Assembly: GCA_013365325.1 (NCBI GenBank)
Contig: JABVXV010000229.1
Span: forward strand, 54,989 to 104,869
DNA from: Dipetalonema caudispina
Taxonomy: Eukaryota > Nematoda > Chromadorea > Rhabditida > Onchocercidae
Length of the DNA stretch: 49,881 bases
Direction of reading: 5' to 3'
Of this stretch, positions 37,225-49,317 are shown piece after piece; positions within the stretch are counted from its first letter, which is position 1, and every line of letters starts with the position of its first letter. The notes under the pieces are model-generated. The model did not search any database. It was not told the origin of the DNA and saw only the letters and a list, made by a program, of their open reading frames with translations. The translations under genes were made by a program, and so were the position numbers.

Positions 37225-39313
37225 ATGTCTGGAAGTTCAAAAGATCGCATTGCTGTATTCCCATCTCGAATGTCTGTTTTTCATCAATAGTTGCATTATA
37301 ATATTTACTATTACTTTATCAAATTATCAATATCACTTAGCTTAGCTCAATTTATTAACATTATTTTGTAGTGTTAAGCTTATAGCTTAAACTTGACGCT
37401 TCAAAACTTTGTTATCAAATGTATTGCCAAAAAGTCATTATCATCCAACATGGGTATATCTTACCCAATTTTAAGCTCAACGAAAATTGTTTTTGCATGG
37501 AATGATGAGGGAAGGAGCATCATGAACAATAGATGAAAATTTCAATAAAGCAGAACTATACTTTGACCTTGAAAATCTCTCATTTTTAATTTATCTGAGA
37601 AAAAAAAAAAATACTCGAAAATGTTATTTCAGGGCTCAGACTATGATGAAAACTCGCTTAAGAGCTGCACAAAAAGGCCATAGCTTGTTGAAGAAGAAAG
37701 CTGATGCATTGAATATGCGCTTTCGTTCAATTTTAGGAAAGATTGTGGAGGTGATTTATTTTTTTCTTCCAAAATATTGTTCAGAAACATAGTTCTCTTT
37801 CTTTCTTTTCAATATTGGCTGTAATTCGAGTGTTCCGTATTAAGTTTTTCTCTTACTAAGTTCTTTTTTCTGTCATTTTTGAAAAAGATGATGATAATTT
37901 TAAGAATAAGAACTTGATGGGTGAAGTGCTTCGTGAAGCAAGTTTTTCATTAGCAAAAGCTAAATTTACCGCTGGTGATTTCTCACATATCGTTATCCAG
38001 AATGTCTCACGTGCTCAGCATCGCGTCCTCATGAAGACGGAAAATGTTGTCGGTTAGTACCAATTGAGCTTATATAGATGATAAAAAATCACTAGGATGG
38101 TTTGATTATTCCGTTATATGTTGAATATCAATTTATATATGTATTTTATAAAAACACCCTTGCAAGAAATTTTCCTTCTATTTAAGGAGAATGCTGCATT
38201 TGTTTTGTATACGAGTATTTTATACAGACGAAAATTATTCTAATTCACTATTAGTATGGTATATTCTGGAAAATTTTAACTTACTTCCATAAATCACTGA
38301 TAGTTTCTGGAGTAGGAAGGTAAGGAAGTGAGAGAAAGGAAAAAAGTGGAAATGAAGAACTGTAGTCAACGATGACAAAAAAATACAGTCGTATCTCCAG
38401 TCAATTTTGTGAGGTTTGTTGTAAGTGTACTTTTTTAATAAAATCGTGTATATTTGGACTAAAATTTCAATTTCAAATTTTCAGGTGTATTTCTTCCGGT
38501 TTTTGACCCATATATTGATGGGCCCGACACATATGATTTGACGGGTCTTGGTAAAGGTGGTGCAAATATTACGAAGTTGAAGAAAAACTATAGCCGTGCC
38601 GTAGAGTTATTGGTTGAATTGGCAACATTGCAGACATGCTTTATAACTCTCGACGAAGCTATTAAGATTACCAATCGGCGTGTTAATGCTATTGAACACG
38701 GTTTGCTGCCCTGTTAATTTCCTTTCTTGAATCGAAAAAAAGACTGAATGCATTGTTTCTTCACATTTTGATGAGTTCTAAAATTATTTCAAAAAAACTT
38801 AGTTCTGTTATCGTCTTAATGAACGTTATTTTCCAGTAATTATTCCAAGGATCGAAAATACACTTCTATACATTATTACCGAATTGGATGAAATGGAGCG
38901 TGAAGAGTTCTTCAGGTTAGCTGAATTCTTCGATCATTTAGTGAGGCTCGTCTTCCGGTGGTAATAAGGACAAATAATGAACGCAACCTTATTTTGATAT
39001 TCTATAATTAGTTTGCGATGTTGGCTGATGTTGATCTATTGATTCGATTTGGACCATTTGATACTAACTAACTGATTCCAGCGTAATTTTTTGACCGGAA
39101 ATTTGATTATTCAAAGTATGCATGCTGGATTTATTTCCAGAATTTGTTCTTTTTAGGATGAAAAAAATACAAGCACAAAGGAAGAAGATTCGTGCTGAGG
39201 CAGAAAATGCAGCCGCGGATTATCAAATGAAAATGGAAGCAAGTGGTTGTCGAAACGAACAACCACGAAATATTCTGGAATATCAGGACGATATTCCGAT
39301 TTTGTTCACGTAA
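37225..39313 (+). CDS. vha-14: V-type proton ATPase subunit D
   Basis: Subunit D is the central rotor shaft of the cytosolic V1 sector, coupling ATP hydrolysis to proton pumping into endosomes, lysosomes and secretory vesicles. Exons: 37225-37271, 37633-37750, 37905-38052, 38485-38700, 38837-38915, 39157-39313; 254 residues against about 247 in human. Clear family blocks: [126 protein letters not shown] and [20 protein letters not shown]. The long N- and C-terminal helices that form the shaft are present. The last about 25 residues ([17 protein letters not shown]) are a divergent tail. Exon 1 ends with an AT|GTCTGT donor, weaker than the others. Confidence 0.95.
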
Positions 39314-42300
39314 CTGTGATCGCTAACTTCCCATTATTGCAACATACTTTGGTGTTACAAGATCAGTTCTTCGGACTCTTTCTAGTTCTAGATGAAACTC
39401 CAGAAAGATTCCATTTAAAGACCTCAACTGAGATGAAGCACTTCAAGTTTTTTCATTCATAAATTTGCCGACCTTTTTGTTGTACCGATTTAAACTTTTG
39501 TGTTATATTGCCGTAGGATGTTATGATCAGATAGTGCAACCCTTCATCTGCTTCCTTTTCACTTTCAACGACTTTGTACGAAATATAAAATATTTCGGAA
39601 CTCAAGATATTTTCAATTTTCAACTGCATTTCGAAGGTATTCACTTAATGCTTGGCGCTATAGGATTATTTATACCACGAATATACGACAGTTGATTTCC
39701 GTATATCTCTTGCAATAACTGCATGTTTAATATTCTTGTTAAGCATTGTATTAATGTGAAATTTTACGAAATAATATGGAAAAGCTGAGCTTTACTTTCT
39801 GTATGAAGTAATAGTTATTTTTTCTTTTTTTCCTTTTGGTTTTGACAATTTTTCTGCAGTTTTATGTACATTATTCCACTTTTAGAATATATATATATAT
39901 ATATATTCCCATAACTTTTAACAATATAGTTAGATATGATTTATTCGTTTTTCTCATTATATTGTTAGTCAGTGAAATCTTAATTGTGCATTGTCGCTTA
40001 CACTTCAGAAATTATCCAAATATCAGCTGCATAAGTAAAGCATGCAATAAGTTACTCATGCCATTAATTGAAAATTATGAAATGAAAAAAAAAAAAAAAA
40101 AAACAACTAGAATTAAGCTTATCATGTTACAACTTCAACGAATTGATCAATTTACTGATGAAAGTTCAGATTTCCAGTAAGAAAAGATGTTAAAAGATTA
40201 TCATGCTGCAATTCCCTGTAAACAACAATCAACTTACTGATAACAATTCTAATCTTCAAGAAGGGAAGAGATTATCTTGTAGTTAAAGAATGAGTTAATT
40301 TTTGATTGTAACAATTTCCCATTTCATAAAAATGAAGTATAAAAATTTTAACATAAAGTAGCATAGAATAGAAAATGATATGTAATGAAGGAATGTTTGT
40401 TTATTAAAACAGTCGCATAATTATACATGTTGATTAATCGTAATTTTTTAAATTTCTATATTTTTATGATATCAATTACATTTTGCTTTAGAACGTTATA
40501 CTGTAACATTGTAAAAATTATTCCATTTTCACAAAATTCTAAAAATTTAATTCAATAAATATTGGGAAACTTTAATGGACATTATTATAATAATTCCATT
40601 CTTTCATAATGATGATGAAAAGAAGTTTTTTTTTTGTTTACTTTTTACTTTCACTTTAATGATTGATAATAGCTAACATTAACATTTTCTTATTTATTTA
40701 CTCATTGCTCTTTTTTTTTTTTTTTTTTTTTCTAGAAAATTAGGTAAAAAATTAAATTTTATTTGCAACAGATTGTAAATTTATAAGACGGTGAAGAGAA
40801 ATTAAATAAGCAAATATATATGAATAAATTTAATGAATTTCAATTTTTTTCAAATTTTACAAATATGTAAAAAAAAAAAATATTTTATTGATTGAAAATG
40901 CTTATAATATTCCTAATTAATTATTCGTATTCATTTTCAGGAATAGTAATTTTCAATGTCAATAATTAGGATAGCTAGACTTGTTGCAGCTGTTACTATT
41001 GATGAATTTAGATTAGCATGAATTGATTGTGCCTAAGTGTATAAGAGCCAAGAATCTTTTCTTCTTTTCTCTTCGCCATTTAGTTGGAAAAAATTATAAA
41101 AATTGTTAGCTGGGGATTTTATATAAAACTTTAACAGTTAGCACTATATTCTTCTCTTTCTCTTTCTCTCCCTTTCTCTCTCTCCCTCCCTCTCTCTTCC
41201 TCTTCTAGCAACATTCTATCAATATTTATCACTTCGTCATTTCAAGAATACAATAACATAATTTGCACCTTCTTTTTTTCTTTTTTTTTTCACATGTCAT
41301 ATGATAATATGGTGACATCGATCCATTTTCGTCTTCTTCTTCTTTTTCTTCTTCTCTCTCCCTCTCTCTCTCTCTCTCTCTTGTCTCTTTCTTTGATTAA
41401 AATTTTCTCTTCATCTTTCTCTTCTTTCTTTGATTAAAATATTTATTCATTTTTTCTTTTTTTTTTCAATTTATGAAAAGTTTGTTAGTCTTTTTGTTCT
41501 TTTTTCATTTTCTTTTCTCTTTGTAATTTTTATCAAATTTTTGCATCGAAAATTTATTATAAAATAAAATGAAAAGAGAAATGGAATATTTTTTGTGGAT
41601 TATTCCATTTGCAATACATTTTATTACGACAATATATCATTTGCCTAAAACTCAATAAAACTGTCACATCATTCATTCATTCATTTCGGTTGAATTATCA
41701 AATATTCATTAATTAATTTTCCCTTTTCTTCCTTTTCACTTTTCTTATTTCTTTGTCGCAGCAGTAGTAGTAGTAGTAGTAGTAGTAATAGTAGTTAACC
41801 AAAATATGTTTGATATCGAATATGAATATTAGTAATACATCGAACTTATGCAATAATCTTTCCGGATATGAACAAGTTGATAGTGATGATGACTTATTTC
41901 TTTGTCGCAGTAGTAGTAGTTAACCAAAATATGTTTGATGTCGAATAGAGTTTTTATGGTTATTAGTAATAAATCGAACTTATGCAGCGATCATTCCGGG
42001 AAATTCATCTTTCCGGATAAGAACAGGTTTATGGTGATGATGATGGTAGTCCAAAATTATGAGAATTCTATTTTATTTGTATTTTAAAAGTGATAGTGTA
42101 AAAGTTGATCGATAATAGTTTAAGATTTCAAATCAATTGATAGATGATCAGGAATGGTGTTTAACTGTAACCAAATCGAAGAATTGTTTCAATCGATGTA
42201 CAAATTTATGAGATGAATGAAGAAATTAATTCATTATTGATTGTTTAAATTATTATTATGCTTATATGGAAAGATTAAGTTTACATAATTAATTTCAATG

Positions 42301-42374
42301 GATTTCAAATATCTTTTTTTTTTCTTCTTAAAAAGAAATTTTCAAATTTCAGGACACTCTCTGTGTTTCGAACC
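39314..42374. other. Intergenic region with CT tracts and a tandem duplication
   Basis: AT-rich, with CT-rich tracts near 41150-41210 and 41335-41385 and the diverged 149-bp-period duplication at 41744-42030. An acceptor-like ATTTCAG at about 42347-42353 lies 21 bases before the cytochrome b561 start and may receive a spliced leader. No other gene was recognised. Confidence 0.6.
41744..42030. repeat. Diverged tandem duplication, period about 149 bp
   Basis: Copy 1 starts at 41744 (cttatttctttgtcgcag, then (TAG)n, gttaaccaaaatatgtttgat, atcgaa, catcgaacttatgca, ctttccggat). Copy 2 starts at 41893 with the same order of blocks: cttatttctttgtcgcag, a shorter (TAG)n, gttaaccaaaatatgtttgat, gtcgaa, aatcgaacttatgca, ctttccggat. 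The copies differ by substitutions and repeat length. Confidence 0.88.
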
Positions 42375-44790
42375 ATGTCATTGTTTCAAGAATCATTCAA
42401 AGTTTTAAGTGATCATCAAAGTGTGCGTTTGTTCAACATTATCCTTGGTGTTTCACAAATTTTTGGTTAGTGCTTAAAGTTTTCCCTTAATGTTAATTAC
42501 TTCATTATATTCTATTTTATACTAATAATTGTTGGTGTATTTAATGTAAAGATAAATATGAGTAATTTTTCCCTAAAAATTATCTCTCTTTTTTTCCCTT
42601 CTTTTAAAATTATTTTTTTAATTCTTTAAGTTAAGTTTTTTGTTATATAAATATTCAAATTAAATTTTAGGCATTTGTGCGATTTTTCTTGTCGCAATAT
42701 GGATGGCTAGTTTTGAAAATGGATTTACAACTGGCCTTCAGTTTCACTATCATCCAACATTCATGGTAATGGGCATGATCTTCTTAGCTGGCGACGGTAT
42801 AATTTTTTCTTCATCTCTGCAAGCTTCATTGAACAAATAATTTTTTGATTTCAATTGGTTTATTTTTGATTATAAGATTAAGAGCAGATTGTTATTGTCA
42901 TACATGTAATATGTTTCGTGATAATATCGTAATTATTCGTCATCGGTCGTGATTTGATTATCAGTATCCTGAAGCAGATGTTAGCATTCAAATTATTTTC
43001 AATTTTTTAAAATATTAGTGGTTAAGATAGACTATTATTCGCTTTTGCTAATCAATATTTATAGTAGTGTGGACATTTTAGTTTATTTATTTTATTTCCA
43101 GGGATATTAGTCTATCGTGTCTTTCGATATGAGCGAAAACGTTTTTCCAAATTGCTTCATTTGATAACACAAACGATGGTACTTATCTTTGCTGTAGTTG
43201 CATTGAAAGCAGTATTTGATTCACATTATAATCACAAGAACGATAAAGGTGAACTGGATCCTTTACCAAATATGTATTCCTTACATTCATGGGTTGGATT
43301 GACTTCTGTCATCGCTTTTTTCTTGCAGGTACAGCTTTTAATACTAAACTTTTTTTATGAGAATTCATGAAGCAGAATAGAAGAATTCTATGACAGATGA
43401 GAAATGTAGCTTTTTAATAAAAAGAAACTTAAGATTAGAACTTTCAAATATGGCAATGTAGTGTCTAGATATAATTTCAAACTCTTGATGATTGCATTTT
43501 AAAAAAAATTTTTTTAGTGTTTTAAAGTTAGGCTTCAGTTAAAATCTGTACCTTACTTTTCGAGAAACAAAAGAAGTACATCTGAATTAGATTAAAATTG
43601 ACGTCAAATAGGTCCGAAAACTTACAGAAATATGAGAGTATCGGGAAGAATTAATTGAAATTCGTTGATCAATGATTTTTGAAATAAATATTACATGATC
43701 AGAATTACTAGTATAACAGTCCTGAAGTATTGATAACCAATCTACGGATACAATTTGCTACAACTACTTATATCTTATTTTTAGTATTTATTTGGCTTCA
43801 CGACATTCTTCTTCCCTGGCTGGAATATACCAATACGTCAATTTCTGCTACCATATCATCAAGCATTCGGTCTTTTCATCCTATGCTTCCTTGCAATTAC
43901 AGCAGTAATGGGTATCTCTGAACAAGCAGCATGGCATCACAAGTAAATCATTGATTAATATACTCTTACATTTTTAAATTTTTTTCATTTCATAATCCAT
44001 CCAAATTACATAATATTTGTATTCAACTCTTATTCATTTTACTATTTCATTTCATCTTATATTTTCACAAAATTCTTTATCATTTTTGAGTGGAGTATAA
44101 TATTTACGTTTAATTGAACATATCCAAGCATAATCAAAGCAAATAATGACAATAAAGAAGAGTAATGAACAGTAAAAGTTCGCAGTAATAATAAACAACG
44201 AATAATAAAAGAATATTTAATAGTAAGTAGTAAAAATTCACAGTAGTAGTAAGAAAATTCCTATTAATAAATGCAACTGATTTGTAGTATTAATAAATAT
44301 TAACAACTACAAGTAATCTATAATAATAAATAAAATAACGACATTAATAATAATAATAAGAATAATAATAAAAATTAATTAATAATACTAATAATAATAG
44401 TGATATTGATGATAGCAATGATAATAGTGACATAATGATAACAACAACAGTGGCAGTAGTTAATAGTAAAGCTATGAAGTTTAGAGTTTAACTAGCTCAT
44501 ATATATGATCAGTAAGTTATAATTTTGTCAAATTGTTTAACACTAAATCTCAAGGCACATGATCATTTACAAAAGCTATGAATGTTTCTACAAAATCAAT
44601 TCTTCATATCATTTACAGATGTTGGACCGTTGATCATGTACTATGCAGTCAACAGTCCTTCAGTACCTTACTTGGTATTTCCATCCTTATGTTTGTTATG
44701 TGCATTGTAATAATTATTCTGAATCCAAGATGGCGTCGGCAACCATTACCCGAAGAGGAAACATTGCATCGTTTAACTAATATCGATTAA
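42375..44790 (+). CDS. Cytochrome b561 family transmembrane electron carrier
   Basis: Cytochrome b561 proteins pass electrons from ascorbate across a membrane through two b haems, feeding ferric reductase or monodehydroascorbate reduction in vesicle or plasma membranes. Exons: 42375-42465, 42671-42796, 43102-43328, 43785-43942, 44619-44790; 257 residues, a normal length. Membrane segments include ICAIFLVAIWMASF, MVMGMIFLAGDGILVY, MVLIFAVVALKAVF, GLTSVIAFFLQ, FGLFILCFLAITAVMGI and SILMFVMCIVIIIL. Candidate haem-ligand histidines occur in FHYHPTFM, LLHLITQ, SLHSWVG and YHQAFGLF. The YRVFRYERKR stretch corresponds to the ascorbate-side basic loop of the family. The C-terminal tail is cytosolic and charged. 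All exon phases agree. Confidence 0.93.
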
Positions 44791-46235
44791 ATCACAAATT
44801 TTACTGTTGTAAAGATTGCTTGATATAGCTGTAATATGCTTTTGCGTATTCTCTTTACTCAGTACGAATCAATTACCGCAAATCATAATTTGTATGCTTC
44901 AATTCTATTTCTCATTTTCTTCATTTCTTCCATTCTCAAATTATTTTAGAATTATTTAATTATTTATCCTAATGATCTTTTAATATTTCAACATATCTTC
45001 GGACAAAAAGATGATCGTCAAGAAAGTAAGAAGTATAAATCGCTCTTAAATTTGATTTGCATGATTTTTGCAGTTAGATATTTGATTTTTAATATCGAAG
45101 TTTCCATCCACGTTTTGATTTCCTTATTTTAATTACATCATTATAGTATACTGATGGCAAAAAAATTACCAAATTGATTTGCGTTCTCTTCAGTTTTTCT
45201 AGTGAAAGCATCAGTGGCCAATCTGGTCAATATTTTGTAAAGGTATCAGTGTCCAGTATCATATTTTGAAGTCCATATCTAAATGTTAAATTATTATAAT
45301 ATTATCATATGCCTAAAGTAAGGCAAAATTAACTTATTAAAATATTACTCTTATAAATATAAATTACCATAGCTTTCAAATGTTATTATGTGTGTGATAT
45401 CTGTATTATTCATCAACTGCTCTAATCTCTATTGTTACAGTGATCTCAATTATCATAATACTATCGCTATAATATTCTTAATTTCCCTATTTTTATATTT
45501 TGATTTCGATTTTCTTATCTTTTAGTATTTTTCGACTAATAATTTCATTTAAATGGAGACTTCGTATGGATGTGATAAAATGTTTCAAATCAGTACTAAT
45601 CGAAATAATATTAATAATAACCATATCCCATCCATTACATTACGATTGTTTAAAATTTTATAAATAATTTTATTCTTAAAACTGTCATGATTTGTGGACT
45701 TTCTATGATAATCTGACCTGTGATTTTATCATTTTCATCTGCTCTTTCCTATTTATACTTCTTTTTCTTTCCTTCATTATTCTTGAAATAGTTACTATTT
45801 TCTACGGTTCATATATGATCTGTTTCTGTTTTTCTTTTTCGCTTTTATGCTTCTTTTTGAATATCATTATAGTTGTAAGAGTGGTACACTTTTCAAAAAA
45901 CCATCTTACAATTTTTTAAATTTCGATAAAATATGCTTGAACAATTTGATCGAACTTCTGGCTTTACATTTTATTTCACTTCAGACGTTAGTAACCTACG
46001 CTACTAAATTACTCATCTAAATATAAATTTATATAGCCTAGTTGACATGCTTTGCTTTAGCGATTAACTCCATTAAGATCCTGTTGATAACATGATAACT
46101 TTAGGTATTACTAGAAATCGTGTTCTTGATTAAATACAGCTTTAAATTGTCTTAAAAAAAAAAGTGATTCGATTAGATTTGGAATTTTTCTCTTCCATCA
46201 TATCACGAATAGAATCATATCTTTATTTCATAATC

Positions 46236-46271
<36 letters not shown>

Positions 46272-46342
46272 GTAATAATGCTAACAATCATTTGATATAA
46301 TGTTAAATTTGTAGAAGTATATCAATTCTTCAATTCCTGTCT
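44791..46342. other. Intergenic region, AT-rich, no gene seen
   Basis: About 1.5 kb between convergent genes (cytochrome b561 and the His-rich gene). It contains an (AAT)n microsatellite at about 46236-46270 and T-rich stretches that make hydrophobic spurious frames. Nothing else recognised. Confidence 0.6.
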
Positions 46343-46642
46343 TCAGCTCCAATCATTCCAACTCCAATGATTCCAGTTATGTCCACGATGAGATTTGTAT
46401 CCGTGATGATGATGATCATGATCATGATCATAATCATGTTTATGATGATGGTCATGATCATGATCATGATCATAATCATGTTTATGATGATGATCATGAT
46501 GATGATCGTGATAATCGATACCATGATTCCAATTCTTTTGCCATGGTTCATCCCAATTCCACCATCCAGATGCTTGCGTATCAGTTATGATCACCAAAAA
46601 TATCATCAAAAATGAAATAGAAATTACATTCAATAATGCCAT
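46343..46642 (-). CDS. Short secreted His/Asp-rich repeat protein
   Basis: A single-exon frame of 99 residues. It starts with a signal peptide (MALLNVISISFLMIFLVIIT, probable cleavage after TQASG), then a Trp-rich spacer (WWNWDEPWQKNWNHG), two copies of an HHHKHDYDHDHDH unit embedded in His/Asp-only sequence, and a C-terminus ending NWNHWSWNDWS. The His/Asp array is a credible zinc- or copper-binding module; this is inferred from composition only. A TTTGCAG acceptor lies about 12 bases upstream of the ATG (minus strand), consistent with trans-splicing or a 5' UTR intron. The codon-level repeat (ATG-ATC/CAT-GAT) makes open frames in other phases, but only this frame has a signal peptide and stop context. 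I know no named family; a low-complexity secreted host-interface or cuticle-associated protein is possible. Confidence 0.62.
   Translation of the reverse strand: MALLNVISISFLMIFLVIITDTQASGWWNWDEPWQKNWNHGIDYHDHHHDHHHKHDYDHDHDHDHHHKHDYDHDHDHHHHGYKSHRGHNWNHWSWNDWS
46400..46515. repeat. CATGAT/GATGAT-rich repeat inside the His-rich gene
   Basis: Two imperfect copies of a block containing atgatcatgatcatgatcat, aatcatgtttatgatgatg and flanking ATG/ATC runs, on the plus strand. They encode the duplicated His/Asp unit on the minus strand and are likely prone to slippage. Confidence 0.85.
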
Positions 46643-47658
46643 AACTTCCTCTTCCTGCAAATTTAATATTTGTTACAAAAAATGATCAATTGAGCTAATG
46701 CTAGTATTAAATGATAATGGCCCTAATGTATCATTTTAAGATTTGGTCGGATACAGTACAAAACTTATCGATGTCGGAAACCGGAAGTGATACGACGTTG
46801 CTGGAAAGTTTTATCCTGAATCCATTCTAAGTGATGAAGAATTTGCAACAAACGAAGCAAAGTAATAGAGATAAATTTCCTGAACAAACGATTAGCTTTT
46901 ATCTTCTAAAATTTAGGTCACCAATAATTGTTATGTAACATACCCGGAAATGGAACCGGAAAATTACCCTTTATTATTAATGATATCTATCGGAAGAAGA
47001 AGATATCATAACAATGTTTCAGACAGCTTACATATTTATGTTTCCAATAGCATCCAATCCAATTTTCCTCTTTTCTTCACTCTTCAACGTAAGTTAATGA
47101 AAACCAGTAGTAATGCCTCTTAAAACTCTGCCAATTTATTTCTTGGAAAAATTAAAATTCATTCTTATACTTCGCAATAGAATTCTCAAATTTCTCGAAT
47201 CTGACTGATATCGATAGATAGCTTTGAATAATTCCTCAAATGCAACTTTTTTATACACAAAAAAAAATAATATTACTATTGCTGAAATGATTGTTTGCAT
47301 TATTATTAGCAATTATCAGTCACGGATAATTACGAATCATTACCTATAGATGTAGCAATAAAACAACAGTCAATAATTATTTGTTACGACAGCAAATAAT
47401 CATTAATAGTTGTAATCATGTTGATGAAAATTATCATTAATATTATCATTATCATCAATTATCAATGATAGTTGTTTAGAATTATATCGTTGAAAGTGCA
47501 GTGTTGCCGGACAATGCTTTTACATTGAACCGGCTGTAACTTCACATATTAAAATTTTTATTCAAAAGCATTGTTACAATTCATTTATTATCATACATTT
47601 CAAAATATATAAATGTGAAAATGAGCTCTTGTGATTGTGAAATATCATCGTATTGTTA
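46643..47658. other. Region between the His-rich gene and the minus-strand MSP gene
   Basis: Upstream region of the His-rich gene and 3' region of the MSP gene, both on the minus strand. An AATAAA (minus strand) near 47585 suits the MSP transcript. A small inverted repeat atgatatct/agatatcat sits near 46979-47010. No gene recognised. Confidence 0.55.
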
Positions 47659-48244
47659 TCACAGATTGTATTCGATGGGTAAATTCTTGCGACGTACCAT
47701 ACCATCACCCTGAAACCATTCACGACGAAACTGCTTCGCGGCACCATCCGGAGTATTTGTCCATTCGATAGTGATACGATCATTGTTGATATCTTCTCTG
47801 GTTGCATCAAATGTATCACAGGAAACCGCCATAAGAACATTTTCCTTCGGATCTAAAACACCACATGGCGGATCAACGCCTAGACGACGCATATTGGTAG
47901 TTTTGATAGCCCAACCGATACGACGACCACCAGCATTAGTGATCTGAAAAAAGAAATGGGGAAGAAAAAGGGCGATCAGGAAGTAAATAGCGAACTTAGA
48001 ATTAGTGCAAAATTAAGTATGCAAGTATGCAAGCAGGTCATGTATCGGATTTACATCTGCATATACCGGAATAATTTAAATGATAGCAATATTTTCAGTT
48101 GGAATTAAAAGTATCCCGGAAATATTTCACAGATATAGGTGATACCTTAATATGGTAGGTATGCTTATCGTCGTAAGGGGCGTTGAATACTATTTTAGCG
48201 TTGGGTTGAGTGTTGATATCACCAGGTGGGATCGATTGCGCCAT
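47659..48244 (-). CDS. msp: Major sperm protein (MSP), copy A
   Basis: MSP polymerises into the filaments that drive crawling of nematode amoeboid sperm and is also released to signal oocyte maturation. Two exons, 48244-48146 and 47943-47659 (phase 0 intron, 202 nt), encode 127 residues, the canonical length. The immunoglobulin-like MSP fold is evident: [80 protein letters not shown] and [16 protein letters not shown]. There is no signal peptide, as expected for cytosolic MSP. It faces copy B head-to-head across 570 bp. Expression in the male germ line is inferred from the family. Confidence 0.97.
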
Positions 48245-48814
48245 ATTCTTCTAAGTGAGCAATGCAAAAATATTAATATTTGTTCATTTATACATAGTTC
48301 TAAGAATTAGCATAAAGCATAAAAATTACATGATTTTAAATAAAATTTACCTAAAACCTTAATTTATTATTACGATATACTGAAGCGGTGGAAATTTTAA
48401 ATTTTCACAATTTCTTTACTTATATAAATTTCGGATTATTTCCTTAATTTCTTTCTCCTCATTCAAAGCATAAATTTATGAATAAATAGATTACTGCAAT
48501 ATATATTTCTACTGCAGTAATCTATTTATTCATAAATTTACATACATTTAAATTTGTAATAAAAATCTAAAAATTATTCCCACTCCAAAATTCAAATATT
48601 TAAATTTGCTTAAATAAATAATATAAAATGGCATAGAATGATTCTTATTTTAATTACAAAAATAAATTTGCATATTATTGTTGCTATAATTAATTGAACA
48701 TATGCAAAAGAATAATAATAACAATGATTATAAAAGGATAGTAAATACCGCTAATTCCATAAGCTAATCGTTTTACTTTTGGTGTTTGGGTGAGGTGTTT
48801 CTTTTGTCTTTCTA
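48245..48814. promoter_or_regulatory. Shared divergent MSP intergenic/promoter region
   Basis: 570 bp separate the two MSP start codons, which are transcribed away from each other, so both promoters must lie here unless more distant elements act. The region is AT-rich, with a perfect 28-bp-arm palindrome near its centre. I did not find an unambiguous WGATAR cluster of the type that drives C. elegans msp genes. Confidence 0.6.
48471..48540. repeat. Perfect palindrome, 28-bp arms, 14-nt loop, between MSP genes
   Basis: Left arm 48471-48498 (starting taaatttatgaataaatag) is the exact reverse complement of right arm 48513-48540; the loop 48499-48512 is atatatatttctac. It lies within 30 bp of the midpoint of the divergent MSP intergenic region. 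It could be a snapback element, a cruciform or a symmetric binding region; function unknown. Confidence 0.96.
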
Positions 48815-49317
48815 ATGGCGCAGTCGATTCCACCGGGTGATATCCACACTCAACCGGGGACGAAAATCGTCTTCAACGCTCCATACGATGATAAACATAC
48901 CTACCACATTAAGGTATCCCTCTAATAATGGATCATCAAATAATGGTAGTAGGATCAAGAATATAACAGCTTATTAAAGGATATAATACCGTAAACTAGA
49001 ACCATTTTAAATACAGGTAACAAATTTTTCAGATTACCAATGCTGGTGGTCGTCGTATCGGTTGGGCTATCAAAACGACCAATATGCGCCGTCTAGGCGT
49101 CGATCCGCCATGTGGTGTTTTGGATCCGAAGGAAAATGTTCTTATGGCGGTTTCTTGTGATACATTCGATGCATCGAAGGAAGATATCAACAACGATCGT
49201 ATCACCATTGAATGGACCAACACACCGGATGGTGCAGCCAAACAGTTCCGTCGTGAATGGTTCCAGGGTGATGGTATGGTTCGCCGTAAGAACCTTCCAA
49301 TCGAATATAACTTGTAA
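48815..49317 (+). CDS. msp: Major sperm protein (MSP), copy B
   Basis: Paralogue of the MSP at 47659-48244, transcribed in the opposite direction. Two exons, 48815-48913 and 49033-49317, encode 127 residues with the intron at the same codon (after HTYHIK) but only 119 nt long against 202 in copy A. The protein differs from copy A at only a few positions: IHTQPGTK for INTQPNAK and ASKED for ATRED. Synonymous differences are scattered through both exons, so the copies are not a collapsed artefact. Polyadenylation-type AATAAA motifs follow at about 49384 and 49408. Confidence 0.97.

Noticed and set aside
39836..40180. Long plus-strand frame after vha-14.
   Set aside because: Composition follows TATA and A-tract sequence, with no domain; judged noise.
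46367..46615. Met/Ile-rich plus-strand open frame opposite the His-rich gene.
   Set aside because: It is the shadow of the CATGAT repeat; the minus frame has a signal peptide and a proper acceptor upstream, this one does not.
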